NCBI RefSeq assembly: GCF_014284195.1
Contig: NZ_JACOGC010000002.1
Coordinates: 558,001 to 622,000 of the forward strand
Reading direction: 5' to 3'
DNA from: Cognatundibacterium griseum
Lineage (GTDB): Bacteria; Pseudomonadota; Gammaproteobacteria; Burkholderiales; Burkholderiaceae_D
Length of the DNA stretch: 64,000 nt
Shown: positions 1 to 9,985 of the stretch, piece after piece
Numbering within the stretch: position 1 is the stretch's first letter
Layout of the letters: every line of letters begins with the position of its first letter
Position numbers and translations under genes: made by a program
The notes under the pieces: generated by a model
Databases searched by the model: none
What the model was told of the DNA's origin: nothing
What the model saw: only the letters and a program-made list of their open reading frames with translations

Positions 1-80
1 GCTTCACTGTCTGCGGTAGCGAGAATACTGATTCCGCTGATGATGAATGCCAGGATGTTTTTTATTTTGAATTTGTTCAT
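1..80 (-). CDS. 5' end of a gene for an exported protein (partial)
   Basis: Read leftward from an ATG at 80-78, the frame stays open to the window edge and gives about 26 residues. They look like a Sec signal peptide: a Lys-rich start (MNKFKIKN), a hydrophobic core (ILAFIISGISILA) and a likely cleavage after ATA. The mature part lies outside the window, so no function can be given. The gene is divergent from the hydrolase gene at 334; the 253 bp between them hold no other convincing gene. It rests on a short stretch only. Confidence 0.55.
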   Translation of the reverse strand, partial: MNKFKIKNILAFIISGISILATADSE

Positions 81-333
81 GTAAAAAATACCGGTTTTTC
101 CCCGGTTGTGAAACTAAATGCCAAAAAAACACTCTGTATCAGCTTCAGCCCGATGTTGCCCGGCTGATGCGGATAAGAGACTCTTTTTCATGGTAGCAGT
201 ATTTTGAAAATGGGTTGTTTCTTAATGTTGCATGCAAAAGAATACATGATGCGTGCGAATTGCTGATATATGGCTTATCAAGAATAAATCCGGACAAAAT
301 AAACATAAAAAAGATCAGAACAAAGGATAAACG

Positions 334-2280
334 ATGATCAGGATAAGAATTTCCAGGCTGGCCTGCCTGTTGCTGGCTTTGGCGCCGGCAGTATTGCCCT
401 TGAGCGTATTGGCAGATGCAGATGACGCCATTGTCAAACCGGGTGTCAGGGAACGCTACACGAAATATGAGTACCGGATTCCTATGCGCGACGGAACACG
501 ACTGTTTACCGTGGTTTATGTTCCGAAAGATACTGCAAAAACATATCCCTTTCTGATGATCAGGACTCCGTATGGCAGCGGTGTGCATGACAGTGGGCAA
601 GCCCGCTACGGCGTGGATTTTTATCCGAATGCTCTGGGGCCATCGAAAGAAATGGAAGACAGCGGATATATTTTCGTCAGCCAGGATGTGCGCGGTCGCT
701 ATATGTCGGAAGGAGTGTGGCAGGAAATGACGCCGCATCTGAAAGCACTGCGCCAGCCGGGGGAGGGCACCGAGAGTGCGGACATGCACGATACGGTCGA
801 ATGGCTGCTCAAAAATATTCCCGGCAATAATGGCAAGGTCGGAATCTGGGGAATTTCCTATCCGGGATTTTATACATCGGCCAGTATTATTGATTCTCAT
901 CCTGCGATTAAAGCAGCCTCACCGCAGGCTCCGGTAACGGATCTTTTCATGGGGGACGATTCTTATCATGGCGGCGCTTTTATGCTGGCGGCCAATTTCG
1001 ATTTTTATTCCAATTTCACAGTAGAAAAAAATCCGACTACCTTACCGGGTGCCTGGCATCCGTTTGATTATGGCATGCAGGATGGTTACGCCTATTTCCT
1101 GAAATACCAGAATCTGTCGCAGATCACGGCGCAGCTCAATGAAAAACAACGCGAGCTGTTGTTGCCAACCATTGCGCATAATACTTACGATGATTTCTGG
1201 AAGTCGCGCAATATCGCCGCGCATCTGAAAAATATCCATGCGGCCGTCCTGACAGTTGGCGGCTGGTACGATGCCGAAGATCTGCAGGGGCCGCTGACAA
1301 CGTATCAGACGATTAAAAACTCCCAGAAAGAGCACTATAACGGCCTGGTCATGGGGCCGTGGTCGCATGGAGGCTGGGGGATGGCGGATGGGAAAACTCT
1401 GGGTCACGTCAGTTTCGATTCAAAGACCGGTGAGTATTACCGGAAGCGTATTCTGTTCCCATTTTTTGAGTATTACCTGAAAGGAAATGGCAATAAACCC
1501 GGCGCAGAAGCAACTATGTTTGAGACCGGCACCAATGTCTGGCGCAGTTACCCAAGCTGGCCGCCACAACAGGCAAAAAAGCAGACGCTGTATTTTTCAG
1601 CGAATGGATCGTTAAGCTGGAATGAACCGCAGGAGGAATTCAATACCTTCGATAGCTACATCAGCGATCCGAAAAAACCGGTACCGTTTATTTCTTATAC
1701 GGCGACAGGCGTTCCACGCGAATACATGGTTGGTGATCAGCGTTTTTCTGCAACCCGGCCAGATGTGCTGACATACCAGACTGAGCCACTGGAGGAAGAT
1801 GTGACCGTCGCCGGACCAGTCGAGCCTGCGCTGTTTGTATCGACGTCCGGCACGGATGCAGACTGGATCGTTAAATTGATTGATGTATATCCGGCAGAAT
1901 ATCCCGAAAAAAACATGGGAAGGGATCGTATGAACGATGTGCCACCGCCAGCGATGACGATGGCAGGTTATCAGCAGCTGGTGCGCGGTGAGCCCTTGCG
2001 CGGGAAATTCCGTAACAGTTTTGAGAAACCGGAACCGTTTGTTCCCGGAAAAGTAGCGGCGATCCGTTACCGGATGCCGGATGTTTTGCACACTTTCCGG
2101 CGCGGACACCGGATCATGGTTCAGGTCCAGAGTTCATGGTTTCCGCTGATTGATCTGAATCCGCAGAAATTCATGGATCTGGCGACAGCCAAAGCCGAAG
2201 ATTTTCAGGCCGCCACCCAGCGTATATATCGCTCCCCGGGACAATATTCCGGCATCGTATTGCCAGTATTACCCAGATAA
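334..2280 (+). CDS. Secreted CocE/NonD family serine hydrolase (peptidase S15-like acylase)
   Basis: This is a 648-residue alpha/beta hydrolase of the X-Pro dipeptidyl-peptidase (S15)/CocE family, whose members hydrolyse acyl esters, glutaryl-7-ACA-type amides or dipeptide substrates. A Sec signal peptide covers about residues 1-27 (cleavage near VLADA), so it acts in the periplasm or outside. The nucleophile elbow G-I-S-Y-P-G places Ser175; Asp313 in GGWYDAED and His345 in GPWSHGG complete the expected triad. The C-terminal third matches the jelly-roll domain of the family. ATG 334 follows a purine-rich AAAGGATAA. It could be transcribed with the M13 peptidase 119 bp downstream. The substrate cannot be told from sequence. 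Confidence 0.85.
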   Translation: MIRIRISRLACLLLALAPAVLPLSVLADADDAIVKPGVRERYTKYEYRIPMRDGTRLFTVVYVPKDTAKTYPFLMIRTPYGSGVHDSGQARYGVDFYPNALGPSKEMEDSGYIFVSQDVRGRYMSEGVWQEMTPHLKALRQPGEGTESADMHDTVEWLLKNIPGNNGKVGIWGISYPGFYTSASIIDSHPAIKAASPQAPVTDLFMGDDSYHGGAFMLAANFDFYSNFTVEKNPTTLPGAWHPFDYGMQDGYAYFLKYQNLSQITAQLNEKQRELLLPTIAHNTYDDFWKSRNIAAHLKNIHAAVLTVGGWYDAEDLQGPLTTYQTIKNSQKEHYNGLVMGPWSHGGWGMADGKTLGHVSFDSKTGEYYRKRILFPFFEYYLKGNGNKPGAEATMFETGTNVWRSYPSWPPQQAKKQTLYFSANGSLSWNEPQEEFNTFDSYISDPKKPVPFISYTATGVPREYMVGDQRFSATRPDVLTYQTEPLEEDVTVAGPVEPALFVSTSGTDADWIVKLIDVYPAEYPEKNMGRDRMNDVPPPAMTMAGYQQLVRGEPLRGKFRNSFEKPEPFVPGKVAAIRYRMPDVLHTFRRGHRIMVQVQSSWFPLIDLNPQKFMDLATAKAEDFQAATQRIYRSPGQYSGIVLPVLPR

Positions 2281-2399
2281 TTGAATATAAACCGGATGAT
2301 CGAAAGATTGCCCTGATGTCGTCACTGTCGCTGACTGTGCCGGGTGCAGTGTCTGCCGGAGCGATCTTGCGTAAATCCGAATCAAGACAGGAAGTGATC

Positions 2400-4454
2400 A
2401 TGAACAGCATTGACATAAAGCGCCGCGCACTGGCAGCCCTGATTGCCGCAACCTGTACCGCAAGCACTTATGTGGCTCATGCACAGGCCAGTACATCCAA
2501 TGCATGGGTGCTGGAAGCATCAACCATGAATCTGAAAGCAGATCCATGTACGGATTTTTTTGAATATGCCAATGGCATCTGGTTGAAAAACAATCCGATT
2601 CCTGCTGACCGTTCCCGCTACAGCGCCTATGACGAGGTCACTGAGCGCAACTTAAGCGCCTTGCGGCAAATTGCAGAAGCAGCCGCCGCAGGAGAGACCG
2701 GCACGCCGGCAGCCCGGCTGGTAGGCGCGTTCTATGCGAGTGGAATGAATGAGGCGCAGATTGAAAAAGCAGGGGCAACGCCGCTGGAGCCTGAATTTGC
2801 CCAGATCAGAACGATACAGGATAAGCGTCAGCTGATGCGCGTGATCGGAAGCCTGCACCGTCAGGGCATCATGCCCCTGTTTGGATTCAGTGTGGATCAG
2901 GATGCGAAAAATGCGACGAGATATATTCCGCAAATGCTGCAGGGGGGACTGGGGCTGCCCGACCGTGATTATTATCTGAAAAACGACTCGAAAACCCGGC
3001 AAATCCGCCAGCAGTATCTGGCGCATATCACCCGGATGTTTGGGTTATTGGGTGAAGCGCCGGAAGCGGCGCGGCAAATGGCGGGACAAATACTGGCGCT
3101 GGAAACCCGGCTCGCCAGGGTGTCGCTGACCAAGGTGGAGTTGCGCGATCCTCAGGCCAGTTATCATTTGTCGGATCTTGCTGGGTTGCAGAAGATCGGA
3201 CGCGGTACGCCATGGCAGGCTTATTTCAATGAAATCGGCTTGAATGCGCCCGGAGCAATAAACATTGCGCATCCCCGGTTTATGGCCGAAATAGATCGTA
3301 TGCTTGACCAGATCCCGCTGGCGCAATGGCAGCTTTATTTGCGCTGGGAAGTATTGAACAGTCGCGCCGATTTTCTCAGTGATCCGTTTGTTGAGGCTAA
3401 TTTTGATTTTTACGAAAAAACCCTGGCCGGTGCCAAAGAACTCAAGCCACGCTGGAAACGGGTGCTGGCTGTGATCGACGCCGAAGCCGGTGAGGCATTG
3501 GGTGAATTATATGTGGCACGGTTCTTCGGCCCTGAAGCAAAAGCCGAGGTGCTCGATATGGTGAATCATATCAAGGCAGCCATGCGCGACAGTATCGGAC
3601 GTCTTGAGTGGATGTCTGAACCCACCAAACAACAGGCGTACAAAAAACTCGATTCACTGGCAGTAAAAATCGGTTACCCGGATAGCTGGCGTGATTATTC
3701 AGGTTTGCAAATTGATGCAGGTTCTTATGCAGATAACGTGGCGCGGGCATCCGCTTTTGAGTTTAAGCGGATACTGGGGCGTCTCGGTAAACCGATAGAT
3801 CGTAATGAATGGGGAATGACTCCGCAAACCGTGAATGCCTATTACAATCCGACCATGAATGAAATGGTTTTCCCCGCAGGTATTTTGCAGCCGCCTTTGT
3901 ATCATGTGAAAGCGGATGCGGCCGCAAATTATGGCAATACGGGCGCCACCATAGGGCATGAACTGACGCATGCGTTTGACGATCAGGGCCGGCAGTTTGA
4001 TGCTGAAGGCAACCTGAAAAGCTGGTGGGAAAGAGCAGACGAAAAGAAATTTATACGCCGTACAAAGGCGATTGAGAAGCAATTCAATGAATTTAATCCG
4101 ATTGACGATCTGCACATCAATGGAAAACTGACGGCGGGTGAAAATATTGCGGATCTGGGCGGCATGAAAATTGCGCTACAGGCTTTACGGCAATCCTTGC
4201 TGACCCGGCCACAACCCGCGCTGATCGACGGGCTGACGCCTGAACAGCGCTTTTTTGTGGCGAACGCCCAGAGTTTTCGCAGCACGATCAGAGATGAAAT
4301 GCTGCGCCTGACGCTGGCAACCGATCCTCACGCACCGGATAAATTCCGGGTGATTGCCCCGATTGCGAATATGCCCGAATTTTCAGAGGCGTTTCAATGT
4401 CAGGGCGACCGTTCACCATTGCGGCCGGAAGGGAAGCGCGTCAATATCTGGTAA
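2400..4454 (+). CDS. pepO: Secreted M13 (neprilysin/PepO-like) zinc metallopeptidase
   Basis: A 684-residue M13 endopeptidase that should cut short peptides in the periplasm. I chose ATG 2400 because AGGAAG lies 5-10 bases upstream and a normal signal peptide follows (MNSIDIKRRALAALIAATC, cleavage near AHA-QA); an earlier in-frame start at 2316 would bury the signal. Zinc-binding HELTH is at residues 520-524 and the third ligand, Glu581, is in GENIADLGG. The NAYYNP...FPAGILQPP stretch and the C-terminal CQGDRSPLRPEGKRVNIW are classic for the family, and the full length is present. The gene ends 100 bp before the paired-motif element at 4554. Confidence 0.92.
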   Translation: MNSIDIKRRALAALIAATCTASTYVAHAQASTSNAWVLEASTMNLKADPCTDFFEYANGIWLKNNPIPADRSRYSAYDEVTERNLSALRQIAEAAAAGETGTPAARLVGAFYASGMNEAQIEKAGATPLEPEFAQIRTIQDKRQLMRVIGSLHRQGIMPLFGFSVDQDAKNATRYIPQMLQGGLGLPDRDYYLKNDSKTRQIRQQYLAHITRMFGLLGEAPEAARQMAGQILALETRLARVSLTKVELRDPQASYHLSDLAGLQKIGRGTPWQAYFNEIGLNAPGAINIAHPRFMAEIDRMLDQIPLAQWQLYLRWEVLNSRADFLSDPFVEANFDFYEKTLAGAKELKPRWKRVLAVIDAEAGEALGELYVARFFGPEAKAEVLDMVNHIKAAMRDSIGRLEWMSEPTKQQAYKKLDSLAVKIGYPDSWRDYSGLQIDAGSYADNVARASAFEFKRILGRLGKPIDRNEWGMTPQTVNAYYNPTMNEMVFPAGILQPPLYHVKADAAANYGNTGATIGHELTHAFDDQGRQFDAEGNLKSWWERADEKKFIRRTKAIEKQFNEFNPIDDLHINGKLTAGENIADLGGMKIALQALRQSLLTRPQPALIDGLTPEQRFFVANAQSFRSTIRDEMLRLTLATDPHAPDKFRVIAPIANMPEFSEAFQCQGDRSPLRPEGKRVNIW

Positions 4455-4553
4455 CTGTCTGCGCATAGCGTATGGGGTATACTGTCGCTTGAGATGTAAT
4501 GGTGCGGTATGGCGCGGTTTGATGGATCGTTTGTCTGCACCATTGATAAAAGC

Positions 4554-4626
4554 GGGGGAGTATCTTTCAAAAATGCTCTGATGCCCAGGTAAATTGCGGG
4601 CTGTTTTTTATACTCCCCTCCAGTAT
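4554..4626. repeat. Paired G-run/C-run motif element, copy 1 (upstream of nadA)
   Basis: GGGGGAGTAT at 4554-4563 and ATACTCCCCTCCAGTAT at 4610-4626 form an inverted repeat (GGGGAGTAT/ATACTCCCC). The span is 73 bp and the centres of the two runs are 62 bp apart. Copy 3 at 60974 has the same 73-bp span and matches at 47 of 73 positions without gaps, the identity being concentrated at the two ends. The ATACT-N7-AGTAT site resembles operators of CsoR/RcnR/FrmR-type repressors. It ends 64 bp before the nadA start, so a role in nadA control is possible but unproven. Confidence 0.6.
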
Positions 4627-4690
4627 ATTTCGAGTAAAACAGGTTTCAGATTTCGGATTATTCAGTTTTATCCGGTCAGTGTGAAAAAAT

Positions 4691-5824
4691 ATGGAAACGA
4701 CAAAAGTCATTGAATTTGAACGTCCGCAAATGGATATCGGAAGCAGTTGCGTGGACAATGCCTGGGCGCGGGTACCGGATGTGCCGGATGCCACAGAAAA
4801 GCTGGCATTGAAAGCGCGCATTCGTCAATTGCTGAAAGAAAAGCAGGCAGTGCTGGTCGCTCATTATTATGTCGATGCCGAATTGCAGGATCTGGCCGAG
4901 GAAACCGGCGGCTGTGTTTCCGATTCGCTCGAAATGGCGCGATTCGGCCGCGATCATCCGGCGCAAACCCTGGTCGTCGCGGGTGTCAAATTCATGGGGG
5001 AAACCGCTAAAATTCTGAGCCCCGAAAAAACCATCCTGATGCCGGATCTGGATGCAACCTGCTCACTCGATCTGGGTTGTCCGGCGGATGAATTTACCGC
5101 GTTTTGCGATGCGCACCCAGACCGCACCGTGGTTGTGTATGCGAATACCAGTGCTGCTGTGAAGGCGCGTGCTGACTGGATGGTGACTTCCAGTATTGGT
5201 CTGGATATCGTCGCGCACCTGCATGCACAGGGCAAGAAAATTTTGTGGGCGCCGGATAAACATCTGGGCAGCTACATTCAGCAGAAAACGGGTGCCGATA
5301 TGCTGCTATGGCAGGGCTCCTGCCTCGTGCATGATGAATTCAAGGGGATTGAGCTTGATTTGCTGAAAGCCGAACATCCGCACGCAAAAGTGCTGGTGCA
5401 TCCGGAATCGCCTGCGGCTGTGGTTGCGCAGGCTGATGTGGTCGGCTCGACTTCGCAAATGATTCATGCGGCGCAGACAATGGATGCCGAGGAGTTTATT
5501 GTTGCCACCGACAATGGCATTCTGCACAAAATGCAGCTGGCTGCGCCGGGAAAACGCTTTATCGTCGCGCCGACTGCCGGCAACAGCGCTACTTGTAAGA
5601 GTTGCGCGCACTGCCCATGGATGGCAATGAACGGTCTGCGTAATCTGTTGCATGTGCTGGAAAGCGGTGACAATCAAATTCATGTGGAGCGCGCCACCTC
5701 AGAAAAAGCAAAACTGTGTATTGATCGCATGCTCGATTTTGCTGCCGCCAAAAAGGCTAATGTACGGCCATCTGCTGACCTTGCCAAAGAAGGAAAGCTG
5801 TTTGCAGGTATTGGCCCGGCATGA
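4691..5824 (+). CDS. nadA: Quinolinate synthase
   Basis: A 377-residue [4Fe-4S] enzyme that condenses iminoaspartate with dihydroxyacetone phosphate to quinolinate in de novo NAD synthesis. Cluster ligands are visible as Cys124 ([10 protein letters not shown]), Cys211 (GSCLVHDEF) and Cys308 in the CKSCAHC motif; each is offset by 11 from the E. coli ligands 113, 200 and 297. The [18 protein letters not shown] and [11 protein letters not shown] blocks are typical of NadA. The ATG start gives the normal family length. It is followed 110 bp downstream by nadC, and nadB converges on the pair, so the complete quinolinate branch sits here. The paired-motif element lies just upstream. Confidence 0.97.
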   Translation: METTKVIEFERPQMDIGSSCVDNAWARVPDVPDATEKLALKARIRQLLKEKQAVLVAHYYVDAELQDLAEETGGCVSDSLEMARFGRDHPAQTLVVAGVKFMGETAKILSPEKTILMPDLDATCSLDLGCPADEFTAFCDAHPDRTVVVYANTSAAVKARADWMVTSSIGLDIVAHLHAQGKKILWAPDKHLGSYIQQKTGADMLLWQGSCLVHDEFKGIELDLLKAEHPHAKVLVHPESPAAVVAQADVVGSTSQMIHAAQTMDAEEFIVATDNGILHKMQLAAPGKRFIVAPTAGNSATCKSCAHCPWMAMNGLRNLLHVLESGDNQIHVERATSEKAKLCIDRMLDFAAAKKANVRPSADLAKEGKLFAGIGPA

Positions 5825-5934
5825 TGCAGAGTTTCATAGCCATCTGCGCAGCTGTTGTATGAGTTCGCGGAACATGGTGTACAACTCTGCTTCTGGTTAC
5901 CGCGCAGAAAATTCAGAATTCAACCTTTATCATC

Positions 5935-6801
5935 ATGTCCAGCAATTTAATTAATCAACATTTCCCTTTTGACGCAGATCTGCAAAGCGCATTCGAGCGC
6001 AATATCCGCGATGCACTGACCGAAGATGTCGGCAACGCCGATCTGACGGGCTTGCTGGTTCCGGCCGATGAGCGTGTTCATGCACAAGTCACCGTTCGTG
6101 AGGATGCTGTACTGTGTGGCGCCCCCTGGTTTGATGCAGTCATGGCAGCCTGTGACGCCAGCATTCGCATTGAATGGCAATATGCCGAAGGCGATGTAAT
6201 GCGTGCGAATTCTGTGGTCTGTAAAATCGAAGCACCGGCACGGGCCTTGCTGACGGCAGAACGTTCGGCATTGAATTTTTTGCAGTTATTATCGGCGGTA
6301 GCGACAGCCACGCATCAATATGTGAAGATAATTACCGGTACCCGTGCAGCGATACTCGATACCCGGAAAACCTTGCCGGGTCTTCGTCTCGCGCAAAAAT
6401 ACGCAGTCCGCGTCGGCGGTGGCAAAAACCAGCGTCTCGCTTTGTACGATGGAATCCTGATCAAGGAAAATCATATTGCTGCAGCCGGAGGAATTGCGCC
6501 GGCGATGCAGCAGGCGCTCAACCTGCATGCAGGTGTCAGCATACAGATTGAGGTTGAATCGATTGCTGAGCTGCAAGCGGCGTTAGAGGCCGGCGCAAAG
6601 TCGATTTTGCTCGATAATTTCAGTACGCCGATGATGTGCGAAGCGGTTGAAATTAATGCCGGACGTGCTGTGCTGGAAGCTTCGGGCGGTGTTGACCAGA
6701 GTTCAGTCAGGGCGATTGCTGAAACCGGTGTGGACCGCATCTCTATCGGAAGTCTGACGAAAGACATTAAGGCGACAGATTATTCTCTGCGCGTTATCTG
6801 A
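5935..6801 (+). CDS. nadC: Nicotinate-nucleotide diphosphorylase (carboxylating)
   Basis: A 288-residue quinolinate phosphoribosyltransferase that turns quinolinate and PRPP into nicotinate mononucleotide. The N-terminal ALTEDVGNADLTG, the central RKTLPGLRLAQKYAVRVGGGKNQR with its PRPP/quinolinate-binding basic residues, the LIKENHIA block and the C-terminal EASGGV...TGVDRISIGSLTK are all family hallmarks. The start at 5935 gives the expected length. It follows nadA on the same strand with a 110-bp gap that holds no convincing gene, so the two are probably co-transcribed. A hairpin terminator follows at 6849. Confidence 0.97.
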   Translation: MSSNLINQHFPFDADLQSAFERNIRDALTEDVGNADLTGLLVPADERVHAQVTVREDAVLCGAPWFDAVMAACDASIRIEWQYAEGDVMRANSVVCKIEAPARALLTAERSALNFLQLLSAVATATHQYVKIITGTRAAILDTRKTLPGLRLAQKYAVRVGGGKNQRLALYDGILIKENHIAAAGGIAPAMQQALNLHAGVSIQIEVESIAELQAALEAGAKSILLDNFSTPMMCEAVEINAGRAVLEASGGVDQSSVRAIAETGVDRISIGSLTKDIKATDYSLRVI

Positions 6802-6848
6802 AATGAGCTCGGGGAGAGTCGGATGATATTTCCCGGGCACTGAAATAG

Positions 6849-6877
6849 AAAAGGGCTTCCATGCGGAAGCCCTTTTT
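6849..6877. terminator. Bidirectional intrinsic terminator between nadC and nadB
   Basis: AAGGGCTTCC-ATGC-GGAAGCCCTT forms a ten-base-pair stem with an A-run on the left and a T-run on the right. It can therefore end transcripts of nadC (rightward) and nadB (leftward). Confidence 0.9.
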
Positions 6878-6895
6878 GATGTATGCCAGCAGAAT

Positions 6896-8503
6896 TTATT
6901 TTTTCCGCTTGGGCGTCAGTACGGTTGGCAGTGCTTTGGGCAAGGTGTCCGGATAATCCCGGCTGAAATGTAATCCACGGCTTTCGCGCCGGGCCAGTGC
7001 GCTATTGATGATCAGCGAAGCGACTTCCACCAGATTGCGCAATTCCAGTAAATGATTGGAAATCCGGAAGTTGGCGTAGTACTCGTCAATTTCTTCTTTC
7101 AGCAGGCGGATGCGGTGTTTGGCGCGCTCCAGGCGTTTGGTGGTGCGCACAATACCGACGTAATTCCACATAAAACGTCGTAATTCATCCCAGTTGTGGG
7201 CGATCACGACCTCTTCATCGGCGTCGGAAACACGGCTTTCATCCCAGTCGGGCAGGGCGATTGGATTGATCCGGTCCTGCGACTCAATATGTTTTGCTGC
7301 CGCACGTCCGATGACGAGGCATTCCAGCAAGGAGTTGCTGGCAAGACGATTAGCGCCATGCAACCCGGTGTAGGCTGTTTCGCCTACGGCATACAATCCG
7401 GGCAGATCTGTCCTGCCATCCGTATCGGTGACGATGCCGCCACAGGTGAAATGGACGGCGGGAACTACGGGAATTGCCTGCCTGGTGATATCGATCCCCA
7501 GCTCCAGGCAGCGAGCGTAAATCGTTGGAAAGTGTTCTTTCAAAAATTCCGGTGATTGGTGCGTAATGTCGAGTTCAACATAATCAAGACCGCGTTTTTT
7601 CATCTCGAAGTCAATGGCGCGTGCCACGACGTCACGCGGCGCCAGTTCAGCGCGCTCGTCATGTTCTGTCATGAATCGTTTGCCGGCAGCGGCTCCTGCT
7701 TCTGCCGGTAATTTGAGGATGCCGCCTTCACCGCGCACTGCCTCGGTAATCAGGAATGACTTGGCGAAAGGGTGATAGAGGCAGGTCGGATGGAACTGAA
7801 TAAACTCCATGTTGCCGACACGGCAGCCTGCCCGCCATGCCATGGCAATGCCGTCACCGGTCGCAGTGTCGGGGTTGGTCGTGTACAGGTAAACCTTGCC
7901 TGCGCCACCCGTTGCCATGACTGTATGCTGCGCAGAAAAGGTGTCGACCTTGCCAGTACGGACATCCTGCACATACAGACCGAGACAGCGAGGTGTCGGA
8001 GAATGATCGCCAAGTCTGGCTGAGGTGATCACGTCGATGGCATAGTGATGCTCAAACAGGGTGATGTTCGGATGATTGCGGACTTTTTGTTCCAGTGTGA
8101 CCTGCACTGCGTGCCCCGTGGCATCGGCAGCATGGATAATTCTGCGCTGGCTGTGTCCGCCTTCACGGGTCAGGTGGAAACCGAGTTCTGCGTCTTCGTC
8201 TTTGGTGAAGGGAACGCCCTGTTCAATCAGCCAGTCAATCGCTTCGCGACCATGTTCAATAATATAGCGGGTAGCACCTTCATCACACAGCCCACCTCCG
8301 GCGATCAATGTGTCGGCAATATGCTGATCGTGGCTGTCGTGCGAATCGAGTACGGCAGCAATGCCGCCCTGCGCCCAGTTGCTGGCGCCATCCAGCAGTT
8401 CACGTTTCGAGATAATGGCAACCTGACGGGTTTGCGCCAGATGCAGGGCAACGGATAAGCCGGCCAGACCACTGCCAACGATGACTACATCAAAATTCTT
8501 CAT
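6896..8503 (-). CDS. nadB: L-aspartate oxidase
   Basis: A 535-residue flavoprotein of the succinate dehydrogenase/fumarate reductase family that oxidises L-aspartate to iminoaspartate, the substrate of NadA. The N-terminal VVIVGSGLAGLSVALHLA is the FAD-binding Rossmann motif. ASNWAQGGIAAV, HTREGGHS-like residues, EFIQFHPTCLY and the C-terminal GLYAVGETAYTGLHGANRLASNSLLECLV match NadB. Length is normal. It converges on nadA-nadC over a shared terminator, so the three quinolinate-pathway genes are adjacent but in two transcription units. Confidence 0.96.
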   Translation of the reverse strand: MKNFDVVIVGSGLAGLSVALHLAQTRQVAIISKRELLDGASNWAQGGIAAVLDSHDSHDQHIADTLIAGGGLCDEGATRYIIEHGREAIDWLIEQGVPFTKDEDAELGFHLTREGGHSQRRIIHAADATGHAVQVTLEQKVRNHPNITLFEHHYAIDVITSARLGDHSPTPRCLGLYVQDVRTGKVDTFSAQHTVMATGGAGKVYLYTTNPDTATGDGIAMAWRAGCRVGNMEFIQFHPTCLYHPFAKSFLITEAVRGEGGILKLPAEAGAAAGKRFMTEHDERAELAPRDVVARAIDFEMKKRGLDYVELDITHQSPEFLKEHFPTIYARCLELGIDITRQAIPVVPAVHFTCGGIVTDTDGRTDLPGLYAVGETAYTGLHGANRLASNSLLECLVIGRAAAKHIESQDRINPIALPDWDESRVSDADEEVVIAHNWDELRRFMWNYVGIVRTTKRLERAKHRIRLLKEEIDEYYANFRISNHLLELRNLVEVASLIINSALARRESRGLHFSRDYPDTLPKALPTVLTPKRKK

Positions 8504-8605
8504 AGGTGGGCTTTATAAAAACGTTCTGTCTTGCTGTTGAATTTTCAACATGCCGGCCGTATTGAGGCAGCATCAGACTGACAGGAAATCGTTTGTTGAA
8601 ATGTT

Positions 8606-9817
8606 TTATTTTATTACGACAGGCCTGACTTTGCCTGCCGCTTCTTTAGCCAGGCGGCGCGCTGTATCGGTGTCACCGGCTGATGCCAGCGCCACCCCCA
8701 TGCGCCGACGTGCAAAAGATTCCGGCTTTCCGAATAAACGGATATCTGTTCCCGGCACCTGCAGTGCTGCAGCGACGCCTTCAAATCCAATGGCTTTTGC
8801 TTCATGCTGACCGTAAATCACGGCAGATGCTGCTGGTGTGCGCAGAGAGACATCGACGGGTAAACCCAGGATGGCTTTGGCATGCAACTCAAATTCGTTT
8901 TGAATCTGGCTGGACATGGTAACCATCCCGGTATCGTGTGGACGCGGGCTGACTTCTGAAAACCACACCATTTCGCCTTTTACAAATAACTCCACCCCGA
9001 ACAGGCCTAGCCCACCGAGGTCGTCTGTAATTTTCTGCGCAATCTCACGTGCACGTTCCAATGCGACAGGGGGCATTGCCTGAGGTTGCCAGGATTCTAC
9101 GTAATCCCCTTGTACCTGCACGTGACCGATAGGGGCGCAGAAATGCGTGGCAATTTGTCCGTCGGCATCCATTGCGCGCACGGTTAATTGTGTAATCTCA
9201 TAGTCGAAATCAATCATTCCCTCCACGATCACCCGTCCGGCATTCACGCGCCCGCCTGCCGCCGCGTATTCCCAGGCGTGCGCCACATCGGCAATGCTGT
9301 TCAGTTTTGACTGCCCCTTGCCTGAGGAGGACATCACAGGTTTAACGATGCAGGGAAAGCCGATTTCATCACATGCTTTACGTAACTCATCCAGATTGTC
9401 GGCAAAGCGATAGGGGGAGGTGGGCAGATTCAGCGTTTCGGCGGCGAGGCGGCGAATGCCTTCACGGTTCATGGTCAGCCATGCGGCACGCGCAGTTGGA
9501 ATGACGCGTACTTTTCCTGCATTTTCCAGTTCAACCAGCGTGGGCGTAGCGATTGCTTCAATTTCAGGAACAATCAGATCCGGCTGTTCCTTTTCGATCA
9601 GTGCCGCCAGTGCTGTACCATCGGTCATGTCAATTACATGGGAGCGATGAGCTACCTGATGGCCGGGCGCATTGGGATAGCGATCCACGGCAATGACTTC
9701 TATACCTAAACGCTGTAACGAAATAATGACTTCTTTTCCCAGTTCGCCAGAGCCGAGCAGCATTACTTTGGTTGCGGATGGGGAGAGTGGGGTGCCGATA
9801 GGCTCAAGAGATTTCAT
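8606..9817 (-). CDS. purT: Formate-dependent phosphoribosylglycinamide formyltransferase 2
   Basis: A 403-residue ATP-grasp enzyme that formylates GAR with formate and ATP in purine synthesis, an alternative to folate-dependent Pur[23 protein letters not shown] is the pre-ATP-grasp start. The [17 protein letters not shown] block is the ATP-binding core, and [13 protein letters not shown] carries the metal-binding Glu and Asn/His region typical of PurT. Full length. It lies downstream of the 296-bp gap before the HU gene and is transcribed away from it; nothing links it functionally to nadB, 102 bp further on. Confidence 0.96.
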   Translation of the reverse strand: MKSLEPIGTPLSPSATKVMLLGSGELGKEVIISLQRLGIEVIAVDRYPNAPGHQVAHRSHVIDMTDGTALAALIEKEQPDLIVPEIEAIATPTLVELENAGKVRVIPTARAAWLTMNREGIRRLAAETLNLPTSPYRFADNLDELRKACDEIGFPCIVKPVMSSSGKGQSKLNSIADVAHAWEYAAAGGRVNAGRVIVEGMIDFDYEITQLTVRAMDADGQIATHFCAPIGHVQVQGDYVESWQPQAMPPVALERAREIAQKITDDLGGLGLFGVELFVKGEMVWFSEVSPRPHDTGMVTMSSQIQNEFELHAKAILGLPVDVSLRTPAASAVIYGQHEAKAIGFEGVAAALQVPGTDIRLFGKPESFARRRMGVALASAGDTDTARRLAKEAAGKVRPVVIK

Positions 9818-9985
9818 GGGGTTAATGATTTTATAGAGGTGATTCTGATGTCCGCCAGTTTTGTTTTTCCCGATTTCAGACGGATGCCCGAATAAGGAAT
9901 GGCGAGGAATTCAGTGTAAAACCGAAATTATACTGAGGAAAGTTAAAATTAATCTTTAGGAATACAGGGATTGCGTGGAAAGCGC

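Noticed and set aside
145-900. 251-codon minus-strand frame overlapping the CocE-type gene
   Set aside because: It crosses the signal peptide and N-terminal domain of a well-supported hydrolase and has no family features.
4354-4581. 75-codon frame between pepO and nadA
   Set aside because: It overlaps the conserved pepO C-terminus, runs through the repeat element and shows no coding pattern.
9398-9440. G-rich sequence AGGGGGAGGTGGG inside purT as a further copy of the paired motif
   Set aside because: It lacks the AGTAT end and a partner site about 62 bp away, and it is within a coding gene.
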